A DNA stretch of 64,000 nucleotides from Leifsonia sp. AG29 (GTDB taxonomy: Bacteria; Actinomycetota; Actinomycetes; Actinomycetales; Microbacteriaceae). How positions within the stretch are numbered: position 1 is the first letter of the stretch; every line of letters starts with the position of its first letter. The notes beneath the pieces are model-generated. The model ran no database searches, was not told where the DNA came from, and saw only the letters and a list, made by a program, of their open reading frames with translations. The stretch lies in assembly GCF_009765225.1 (NCBI RefSeq), contig NZ_VMSF01000001.1, forward strand, positions 1,860,001 to 1,924,000, written 5' to 3'. Shown here in pieces: positions 57,848-64,000 of this stretch. Position numbers and translations under genes: made by a program.

Positions 57848-58495
57848 TCAGCCGGTGAGGCCCGCCACCAGGTTCACCGTCGCAGCCACGATCACCGTGC
57901 CGAAGACGTACGACAACAGGGTGTGGTGGATGATCGTGCGGCGCAGGTGAGAGCTGGAGATGTCGGTGTCCGAGACCTGGAACGTCATGCCCAGGGTGAA
58001 GGACAGATAGGCGAAATCGCTGTACCGGGGCGGCTCCTTCTGGTTGAAGTCGATGCCGCCGTCCCGGCGGTAGTAGAGGCGTGCATACCGGAGCGTGTAC
58101 ACGGTGTGGACGAGCAGCCAGGAGAGAGCCACGCTGACGACCGCGAGAAGCGCCACGGCGAGCTGCTGGCCGCCCTTGAGATGGCGCGCGTCCACGAGCA
58201 CGAAGACCACGGCGAGGACGCTCGCACCCGAGGCGAGGATGAGGATCAGGTCGGCGCCCCGGCGGCCCGGGTCCTCGCGGGTGGCATGCGTGCGGGTCTC
58301 GGCACTGTCGAGATTCCAGACGCTGGCCCAGACCCAGACGACATAGACGACGCACGCGGCCGCCCACCCGGCCACGAGGGCGCGGTGCAGGGCATCGAAG
58401 AACGCCGTGGTCACGCCGACGGCGATCCCGACGCCGAGGGCCACGTACATCCGGATCCAGGTTCGCGTCCGCCCGGGCTTCACTACGTCAGTCAC
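57848..58495 (-). CDS. DUF1345 domain-containing membrane protein
   Basis: A 215-residue membrane protein with about five helices. The block NQKEPPRYSDFAYLSFTLGMTFQVSDT, followed by HHTLLSYVFGTVIVAATVNLV, is the DUF1345 signature (a potential ion channel-like fold, function unknown). The GTG at 58495 was chosen because further upstream codons overlap the divergent aminotransferase promoter; an internal start near MYVALGVG is also possible. No clear ribosome-binding site is visible, so the start is uncertain. Confidence 0.8.
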   Translation of the reverse strand: MTDVVKPGRTRTWIRMYVALGVGIAVGVTTAFFDALHRALVAGWAAACVVYVVWVWASVWNLDSAETRTHATREDPGRRGADLILILASGASVLAVVFVLVDARHLKGGQQLAVALLAVVSVALSWLLVHTVYTLRYARLYYRRDGGIDFNQKEPPRYSDFAYLSFTLGMTFQVSDTDISSSHLRRTIIHHTLLSYVFGTVIVAATVNLVAGLTG

Positions 58496-58544
58496 AGGGG
58501 GGATGTTCGCACAGGCTGCAGCGCCGCACCCCGCACCGCGCCGG

Positions 58545-58550
58545 TACGAT
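58545..58550 (+). promoter_or_regulatory. -10 element of leaderless aminotransferase gene
   Basis: TACGAT ends 6 nt before the GTG start at 58557. Confidence 0.55.
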
Positions 58551-58556
58551 CGGAAC

Positions 58557-59846
58557 GTGATCACGCCCGCCCAGCCTCTCGCCGACCTCGACACGGCCGC
58601 CCTGCGTGCCGCGCACGCCGACTTCTCCGCCGCCTACGACGAGCTGAAGGCCGCCGGCCTCGCGCTCGACATCACGCGCGGCAAGCCGTCCGCCGAGCAG
58701 CTCGACCTCTCGAACGACCTGCTCCGCCTGCCGGACGGCGAGTACCGGGACGCCGCGGGCACCGACCTCCGCAACTACGGCGGCCCGAACGGCTTGCCCG
58801 AGCTGCGCGCGATCTTCGCCGAGGCGCTCGGTGTCCCGGTGCCGCAGCTGCTCGCGCTCGGCAACTCGAGCCTGACCGTCATGCACGACACGATCGTCCA
58901 GGCGCTCCTCCACGGCGTCCCCGGCGGCGAGCTGCCGTGGGCGGGCCGCTCGATCGGCTTCCTCACGCCGGTGCCGGGCTACGACCGCCACTTCACCATC
59001 CTCGAGCGCTTCGGGATCCGGATGATACCGGTTCCGATGAACGACGACGGGCCCGACATCGAGACGGTCGCGTCCCTTCTCGCCGCCGACGACAGCATCA
59101 AGGGCATGTGGTGCGTGCCCGTCTACTCGAACCCCACCGGCGCGGTGTACAGCGAGGAGGTGGTGCGCGCTCTGGTGTCGCTGCCCGCCGCGCCGGACTT
59201 CCGCCTCTTCTGGGACAACGCCTACGTCGTGCACCACCTCTCGGATGAGCGCCCCGCGCCGATCGACGTGCTCGCGCTCGCGGCCGAGGCGGGCAACCCC
59301 GACCGCCCGCTCATCTTCGCCTCCACCTCGAAGGTGACCTTCCCCGGGTCCGGAGTGGCGTTCTTCGGCGCGTCCGAGACCAACGTCGCGTGGTTCCAGC
59401 ACAACACCGCCGCCCAGAGCATCGGCCCCGACAAGATCAACCAGCTGCGGCACGTCCGCCTCCTGCGCGACCAGGAGGGGCTCGCCGCCCACATGGAGAG
59501 GCACCGCGCCATCCTGGAGCCGAAGTTCGCCGTGGTGGACGAGACGTTCCGCGAGCGACTGGCACCCTGGGAGGCCGGCAGCTGGAACGCGCCGAAGGGC
59601 GGCTACTTCGTCAGCCTCGACGTGCTCGACGGGTGCGCCAAGCGCGCCGTCCAGCTGGCCAAGGAGGCGGGCATCGCGGTCACCCCGGCGGGAGCCACCT
59701 TCCCCTACGGCGACGACCCCCGCGACGCGAACATCCGCATCGCGCCGACCTTCCCGCCGCTCGACGAGCTGCGCGCGGCGCTCCAAGGGCTCTGCACGGC
59801 CATCCTCCTCGCGGAGTCGGAGGCGCTCCTCGCCGAGCGCAACTGA
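58557..59846 (+). CDS. PLP-dependent aminotransferase (MocR-like aspartate aminotransferase family)
   Basis: A 429-residue fold-type I aminotransferase without a DNA-binding domain. It fits the class Ic aspartate aminotransferases common in Actinobacteria. LDITRGKPSAEQLDLSNDLL is the distinctive N-terminus. The PLP lysine is Lys259 in STSKVTFPGSG, the Asp-Tyr contact is FWDNAYVVHHL, and a C-terminal Arg region is NIRIAPTFP. Substrate specificity is not proved; aspartate/glutamate is likely. The next gene, a GNAT, starts 1 bp after its stop. Confidence 0.9.
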   Translation: MITPAQPLADLDTAALRAAHADFSAAYDELKAAGLALDITRGKPSAEQLDLSNDLLRLPDGEYRDAAGTDLRNYGGPNGLPELRAIFAEALGVPVPQLLALGNSSLTVMHDTIVQALLHGVPGGELPWAGRSIGFLTPVPGYDRHFTILERFGIRMIPVPMNDDGPDIETVASLLAADDSIKGMWCVPVYSNPTGAVYSEEVVRALVSLPAAPDFRLFWDNAYVVHHLSDERPAPIDVLALAAEAGNPDRPLIFASTSKVTFPGSGVAFFGASETNVAWFQHNTAAQSIGPDKINQLRHVRLLRDQEGLAAHMERHRAILEPKFAVVDETFRERLAPWEAGSWNAPKGGYFVSLDVLDGCAKRAVQLAKEAGIAVTPAGATFPYGDDPRDANIRIAPTFPPLDELRAALQGLCTAILLAESEALLAERN

Positions 59847-59847
59847 G

Positions 59848-60366
59848 ATGACGCCCGGCGCGGGCGCCGACTGGGTGGTGCGACCGAGCACCGAGGCGGA
59901 CTGGATGGCTTACCGCGAGCTGCGATTCGAGATGCTCGCCGACACGCCGCTCGCCTACCTCGAGACGCTCGAGACGGCCCGGCGCCACGACGACGAGCAC
60001 TGGAGGCGCCGAGCGGCCAACGCCTCGCCGTCGAGCCGGCTGTTCGCCGCCGTCGCCCCGGACGGCCGGTGGCTCGGCACCATGGGCGGCTATCACTCGG
60101 CGAGATCCCGCGAACCCCACCTCGTCGGCGTCTACGTCACGCCGTCCTTCCGCGGTCGCGAGCACGGCATGGCCGACGCGCTGCTCGACGCAGTGGTGGA
60201 CTGGGCGAGCGAGAGGTCGGACCGGCTGATCCTCGAGGTGCACGAGCAGAACGCCGGCGCCATCCGGTACTACCAGCGGCGCGGTTTCTCCTTCACGGGA
60301 CGCACGCTGCCGTACCCGCTCGATCGGAGCGCCCGCGAGCTCGAGATGGCGGTCGCGCTGCGCTGA
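59848..60366 (+). CDS. GNAT family N-acetyltransferase
   Basis: A 172-residue acetyltransferase of the GNAT fold. VGVYVTPSFRGREHGMADALL is the acetyl-CoA motif (R-G-x-G-like, with a His replacing one Gly), and NAGAIRYYQRRGFSFTGRTLPYP is motif B. The substrate is unknown. It follows the aminotransferase with a 1-bp gap, so the two are likely co-expressed. It converges with dhaM. Confidence 0.85.
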   Translation: MTPGAGADWVVRPSTEADWMAYRELRFEMLADTPLAYLETLETARRHDDEHWRRRAANASPSSRLFAAVAPDGRWLGTMGGYHSARSREPHLVGVYVTPSFRGREHGMADALLDAVVDWASERSDRLILEVHEQNAGAIRYYQRRGFSFTGRTLPYPLDRSARELEMAVALR

Positions 60367-60387
60367 GGTGCAGCGCCGGGAGCGAGC

Positions 60388-61128
60388 TCAGACCTCCCCG
60401 AAGCCCGTCTCCACGAGATCCGCGAGCGCGTCCACGGCGGACCGGCCAGCGGCGACGTCGTCGCTGGCGATCCGGGCGGTCGACCCGGCCGTGAGGCCGA
60501 GCGACATGATGCCGAGGAGGCTCTTGGCGTCCTTCCCGTTGACGGTCACGCGAGCCGGGAACGAGTTCGCCAGCTTGACGAACTCGGCGGCGGGCCGGGC
60601 GTGCAGACCCTCGGGGTTGCGCACGACGACCTCCCGCTCGTAGCCGCTCGAAGGGGACCCTGCCGGGGCGACGGGAGGTGCCGACGGTGCTCCGCCGCCC
60701 TCGCCCGACGCAGCAGCCGGCCGGCCCTCCGCGGGCACCCAGGCGTCGATCGCCCCGGCGGCCGCCGCGGCGACCTCGTCGAGCGAGGCGCCGGACTCGG
60801 CCGCCACCGCCGCTGCCACGCCGCCCTCCACGAAGGGGACGTCGAGCACGCGGACGCGGGCGCGCTGGTCGTCGTCCAGCATGTCGAGGACGGTCTCGGC
60901 GGTGAGCAGGGCGGAGCCGAGGTCGCTGACCACCGCGACACCGGCGCCCGCGTCCGCCTCCGACAGACCGGCCATCACCTTGGCGAAGCTGGTGCCGATG
61001 CCCCCGTCATCGGTCCCTCCCGCCGCGACCAGCCGGACCGACGACGCCATCTGGCCCGCGAGGGCGACGATGCCGGCGGCCAGCTGGTCGCTGTGCGAGA
61101 CGAAGACGATCCCGACCCGCTCGGTCAT
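60388..61128 (-). CDS. dhaM: DhaM-HPr fusion, phosphotransferase subunit of dihydroxyacetone kinase
   Basis: A 246-residue PTS protein. Residues 1-130 are the EIIA-mannose-like DhaM domain with phospho-acceptor His12 (VFVSHSDQ). Residues 131-162 are a linker, and residues 163-246 are a complete HPr domain with His176 (NPEGLHARPA). HPr takes phosphate from enzyme I (elsewhere) and passes it to DhaM, then to DhaL. The Ser46 regulatory site region is KSLLGIMSL. The ATG overlaps the dhaL stop (ATGA). Confidence 0.93.
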   Translation of the reverse strand: MTERVGIVFVSHSDQLAAGIVALAGQMASSVRLVAAGGTDDGGIGTSFAKVMAGLSEADAGAGVAVVSDLGSALLTAETVLDMLDDDQRARVRVLDVPFVEGGVAAAVAAESGASLDEVAAAAAGAIDAWVPAEGRPAAASGEGGGAPSAPPVAPAGSPSSGYEREVVVRNPEGLHARPAAEFVKLANSFPARVTVNGKDAKSLLGIMSLGLTAGSTARIASDDVAAGRSAVDALADLVETGFGEV

Positions 61129-61757
61129 CCCGCCGCCCCCGCCGCCGCGCGAAGCAGCAAGGCGGTGGACCGGGCGCCCGGGTCGAGGTGGCCGGCGGAA
61201 CGCTCGCCGAGGTAGCTGGCGCGGCCCTTCCTGGCCACGAGCGGCACGGTGGCCTCGGCGCCGCGATCGGCCGCGTCTGCGGCGGCGGCGAGCACCTCCG
61301 CGTCGGCGGCGCCGGCGGACTCCGCCGCCGCCGCCGCCTCGACCGCCGGCGTCCAGGCGTCCACCATCGTCTTGTCGCCCAGTTCCGCCTTGCCGCGGGA
61401 CACGATGCCGTCGCGTGCAGCCGTGAGCAGCGCCACCAGCGTCGACGCGTCGATCGCGGGGGCGTCGCCGACGGGCTCGGCGGCCTTCAGGAACGCCGTG
61501 CCGTAGAGCGGCCCGGAGGCGCCTCCCACGGTCGAGATCAGGGTCATCGCGACCGAACGCAGCACGGCGTTCGGCGTGGAGCCGTCGGGCAGCTTGCCGA
61601 GCGCCTCCACGGCGGCACGCAGGCCGCGATCCATGTTCTCGCCGTGGTCGCCGTCGCCGATCTCGCGATCGAGCGTGTTCAGCTCCTGCCGGTGCTCGGC
61701 GATGGAGTCCGCTGCCGCGGAGATCCACGACACCACCCAGTTCGTGTCCAGCGTCAT
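61125..61757 (-). CDS. dhaL: Dihydroxyacetone kinase ADP-binding subunit
   Basis: A 210-residue helical protein that binds ADP as cofactor. DREIGDGDHGENMDRG holds the Mg-binding Asp residues; GGASGPLYGTAFLKAA and GARDG..-type KAELGDKTMVDAWTPA bind the nucleotide; a C-terminal RASYLGERSAGHLDPGA follows. AAGGAGG lies 5 nt before the ATG at 61757. It sits between dhaK and dhaM in the standard order. Confidence 0.95.
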   Translation of the reverse strand: MTLDTNWVVSWISAAADSIAEHRQELNTLDREIGDGDHGENMDRGLRAAVEALGKLPDGSTPNAVLRSVAMTLISTVGGASGPLYGTAFLKAAEPVGDAPAIDASTLVALLTAARDGIVSRGKAELGDKTMVDAWTPAVEAAAAAESAGAADAEVLAAAADAADRGAEATVPLVARKGRASYLGERSAGHLDPGARSTALLLRAAAGAAG

Positions 61758-61789
61758 CGACGCCTCCTTCCTGTCCTGTGACCGGTCGT

Positions 61790-62791
61790 TCAGATGCCCC
61801 AGCGGAGCGCGGCGGTGTGGACGGGGGCGTCCCACAGCTCCGTCAACTCGTCGTCCAGCTTGAGCAGCGAGATCGACGCCCCCTGCATCTCGAGCGACGT
61901 CACGTAGCTGCCCACCAGCGACCGCGACAGCGCGATGCCGCGCTCGTCGAGGATCTCCGCTGCGCGCCGGAACAGGATGTAGAGCTCCGACAGCGGCGTG
62001 CCGCCCATGCCGTTGACGAAGAGGAGCACGCTGTCGCCTGACGAGAACGGTAGGTCGGTGAGCACGGCCTCCATCATCCGGTCGACGAGACGGTCGGCGG
62101 GCTCGATCTTGATGCGCTCGCGTCCCGGCTCGCCGTGGATGCCGACGCCGAACTCGATCTCGTCCTCCGGCAGCACGAAGCCGGGCTGCCCGGCGTGCGG
62201 CACCGTGCCGTCGGTCAGCGCCAGACCGATCGAGCGGACGTTCGCGTTCACCCGCTCGGCGATCGCCGTGACCGCGTCGAGGTCGTCGCCGCGATCGGCG
62301 GCCGCGCCGGCGATCTTCTCGACGAGCACCGTTCCCGCCACGCCGCGCCTCCCGGCGGTGTACAGCGAGTCCTGGACGGCGACGTCGTCGTTCGTGACCA
62401 CCGAGCGCACCGTGATGCCCTCGGCGCCTACCAGGTCGGCGGCCGTCTCGAAGTTCAAGACGTCGCCGGTGTAGTTCTTCACGATGTGCAGCACCCCGGC
62501 ACCGCCGTCGGCCGCCTTGGTGGCCTCCACGATCGGCATCGGGGTCGGCGAGGTGAACACCTCGCCCGGGACCGCCGCGTCGAGCATCCCCTTGCCGACG
62601 AAACCGGCGTGCAGCGGCTCATGGCCGCTCCCCCCGCCGCTGACGAGGCCGACCTTGCCGCGGACCGGGCCATCGGCCCGGGAGACGAAGCGCGGATCCT
62701 GGGACACCGTGACGATGTCGGCGTGAGCTCGGCCGAAGCCCGCGAGGGACTCCGCCACGACGTCGGGAACGTCGTTGATGAGCTTCTTCAT
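61790..62791 (-). CDS. dhaK: Dihydroxyacetone kinase substrate-binding subunit
   Basis: A 333-residue DhaK that binds dihydroxyacetone as a hemiaminal. The covalent His is His219 in FGVGIHGEPG, with GGGSGHEPLHAGFVG at the phosphate site and NYTGDVLNFETA. With DhaL and DhaM it phosphorylates dihydroxyacetone to DHAP at the expense of phosphoenolpyruvate. GGAAGG precedes the ATG. It is 32 bp ahead of dhaL and 23 bp after the trpD stop. No dhaS/dhaR-type regulator is seen. Confidence 0.95.
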   Translation of the reverse strand: MKKLINDVPDVVAESLAGFGRAHADIVTVSQDPRFVSRADGPVRGKVGLVSGGGSGHEPLHAGFVGKGMLDAAVPGEVFTSPTPMPIVEATKAADGGAGVLHIVKNYTGDVLNFETAADLVGAEGITVRSVVTNDDVAVQDSLYTAGRRGVAGTVLVEKIAGAAADRGDDLDAVTAIAERVNANVRSIGLALTDGTVPHAGQPGFVLPEDEIEFGVGIHGEPGRERIKIEPADRLVDRMMEAVLTDLPFSSGDSVLLFVNGMGGTPLSELYILFRRAAEILDERGIALSRSLVGSYVTSLEMQGASISLLKLDDELTELWDAPVHTAALRWGI

Positions 62792-62814
62792 CGAAACCCT
62801 TCCTTCCACTTCTG

Positions 62815-63864
62815 TCAGTGCGTGGCCGCCACCCACTCGTCGAGCTTCGCGGCCGCAGCCCCGGAGTCGATCGCATCGGCGGCGACCGCCATGTGCGAGC
62901 GGAACCGATCCAGGATGGACACCTGGACCCTCGACGGGTCGGACGCGAGCTCGTACGAAACGAGCCCGGCCGCCGCGTTGAGCAACACGATGTCGCGCAC
63001 GGGGCCCTCTTGGCCCGCGAGCACGGCACGCACGACTGCCGCGTTGTACGCGGCGTCCTTCCCGAGGAGATCGTCGATGCGTGCGCGGGGGATCCCCAGG
63101 TCGCGCGGGTCGATGTCGTGCTCGGTGACGAGGCCCCGTGAGACCTCCCAGACATGGCTGTGGCCGGTGGTCGACAGCTCGTCGAGCCCGTCGTCGCCCC
63201 GGAAGACGAGGGCGGTCGCCCCGCGCGTCTGGAACACGCCGACGATGAGCGGGATGCGGTCGAGGGTCGCTACCCCGACGGCCGACGCCTCCGGCCGCGC
63301 CGGGTTGCAGAGCGGCCCGAGATAGTTGAAGACGGTGGGCACCCCGAGCTGCGCGCGCACCGGGCCGGCGTTGCCGAACCCCGGATGGAACGCGCTTGCG
63401 AAGGCGAACGTGATCCCGGTCGACCGGAGCACCTCAGCCACACGCTCCGCGGGCAGAGTCAGGTCGATGCCGAGCGCCGCGAGCACGTCGGAGGAGCCCG
63501 ACGACGAGCTCGCCGCGCGGTTGCCGTGCTTGATCACCGGCACCCCGGCCGACGCGGCCACGATGGAGGCGGTGGTCGACACGTTCACGGTGCCGAACCG
63601 GTCGCCGCCCGTGCCCACGATGTCGAGGGCCATCGGGTCCACGTCGAGCGGGACGGCGTGCTCCAGGATGGCGTCCCGGAAGCCGACGATCTCGTCGACG
63701 GTCTCGCCTTTCGCGCGCAGAGCGATGAGGAAGGCCGCCAGCTGGGCGTCGGTCGCCTCCCCCGTCATGACCTGGTCCATCGCCCAGGCGGCGTCCGCCA
63801 CGCTCAGGTCGTCGCCGGCCAGCAGCGAGGTGAGCACGGCGGACCACGTGGGGGAATCGGTCAT
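62815..63864 (-). CDS. trpD: Anthranilate phosphoribosyltransferase
   Basis: A 349-residue enzyme of tryptophan synthesis. It joins anthranilate to PRPP. GTGGDRFGTVNVSTTAS is the PRPP-binding site, KHGNRAASSSSGSSD binds the substrate, and the FAFASAFHPGFGNAGPVRAQLG region is conserved. It is separated from other trp genes here. The ATG has a leaderless -10 (TAGGAT). dhaK follows by 23 bp, so read-through into dhaKLM is possible. In many Microbacteriaceae trpD diverges from the ctaE/qcr genes, which would begin beyond this window. Confidence 0.95.
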   Translation of the reverse strand: MTDSPTWSAVLTSLLAGDDLSVADAAWAMDQVMTGEATDAQLAAFLIALRAKGETVDEIVGFRDAILEHAVPLDVDPMALDIVGTGGDRFGTVNVSTTASIVAASAGVPVIKHGNRAASSSSGSSDVLAALGIDLTLPAERVAEVLRSTGITFAFASAFHPGFGNAGPVRAQLGVPTVFNYLGPLCNPARPEASAVGVATLDRIPLIVGVFQTRGATALVFRGDDGLDELSTTGHSHVWEVSRGLVTEHDIDPRDLGIPRARIDDLLGKDAAYNAAVVRAVLAGQEGPVRDIVLLNAAAGLVSYELASDPSRVQVSILDRFRSHMAVAADAIDSGAAAAKLDEWVAATH

Positions 63865-63870
63865 GACTCG

Positions 63871-63876
63871 ATCCTA
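63871..63876 (-). promoter_or_regulatory. -10 element of leaderless trpD
   Basis: TAGGAT on the minus strand ends 6 nt before the ATG. Confidence 0.55.
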
Positions 63877-63915
63877 CGGTGACCCGACACGCCACGGCGA
63901 GGGGCCTCCCGCGAC

Positions 63916-63934
63916 GAAAATAAGGCTGACCTAA
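63916..63934. promoter_or_regulatory. Possible DtxR/IdeR iron box, right half well conserved
   Basis: The 19-bp site ends AAGGCTGACCTAA, matching the right two-thirds of the DtxR consensus (TTAGGTTAGGCTAACCTAA) except one base; the left end (GAAAAT) is poor. It lies between trpD and whatever starts past 64000. Confidence 0.35.
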
Positions 63935-63991
63935 CCGGAATCCGACGAGATTCGAGCCTCCTTGGTGAGAAAACCACGGGTTCTTTTCAGC

Positions 63992-63997
63992 CATAAT
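63992..63997 (+). promoter_or_regulatory. Possible -10 element of an unseen rightward gene
   Basis: CATAAT lies near the right edge, in an A+T-rich stretch. No good -35 is found 17 bp upstream and no gene is visible, so this is tentative. Confidence 0.3.
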
Positions 63998-64000
63998 GGG

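Overview
The window is about 70% G+C chromosomal DNA with dense operons, GTG starts and many leaderless promoters. The gene content points to an actinobacterium of the family Microbacteriaceae. The evidence is the dut/DUF3710/DUF3159/DUF3093/DUF4193/sepH neighbourhood, a primary sigma factor with a Lys/Ala-rich head, glnA-glnE-glnA2, a ParC/ParE pair, and eroded forms of GatD, MurT, alanine racemase and the C4 zinc-ribbon protein. I do not name a genus. No mobile element, CRISPR array, tRNA or prophage was recognised; this is core chromosome with a few accessory operons.

Layout. 1-8.2 kb: start of dxs, aconitase, a CtpE-like P-type ATPase, then DUF3159, DUF3710, dut, DUF3093 and DUF4193. 8.4-15.7 kb: sepH, a phosphodiesterase-like gene, and convergent parC and parE. 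15.8-21.3 kb: a small zinc protein, two overlapping alanine racemase-like genes, and sigA-murT-gatD. 21.5-25.4 kb: MFS transporter, PAC2 protein, leucyl aminopeptidase. 25.5-32.6 kb: lpdA, E2 acyltransferase, a pseudokinase-like membrane protein, lipB-lipA, DUF4191. 32.6-41.3 kb: RDD protein, glnA behind a GlnR-type operator, an ECF42-type sigma unit with two YCII proteins, glnE and glnA2. 41.4-44.3 kb: panB, a SPOR-like small protein, map, ppgK. 44.3-52.2 kb: kdp potassium operon with its two-component system. 52.3-60.4 kb: RNase P RNA, zinc-ribbon-like coiled coil, Nif3, NCS1 permease, thyA-dfrA, DUF1345, aminotransferase, GNAT. 60.4-63.9 kb: dhaKLM and trpD.

How genes work together. lipB and lipA make the lipoyl group carried by the E2 protein, which lpdA reoxidises. 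GlnE modifies GlnA1, which keeps the target tyrosine, while GlnA2 has lost it. thyA and dfrA form the thymidylate/folate cycle. KdpDE probably acts on an 11-bp-phased direct repeat upstream of kdp.

The most interesting stretch is 16.1-21.3 kb. Two overlapping racemase genes have complementary losses: one lacks the PLP lysine but keeps the C-terminal catalytic half, and the other keeps the full PLP barrel but lacks the catalytic tyrosine block. Next to them lie a GatD homologue without its catalytic cysteine and a MurT homologue without its zinc ribbon. Microbacteriaceae make group B peptidoglycan, cross-linked through the D-Glu alpha-carboxyl that MurT-GatD normally amidates. I therefore propose that this locus has been rebuilt for group B wall synthesis. 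The residue losses are read directly from the sequence; the function is inference.
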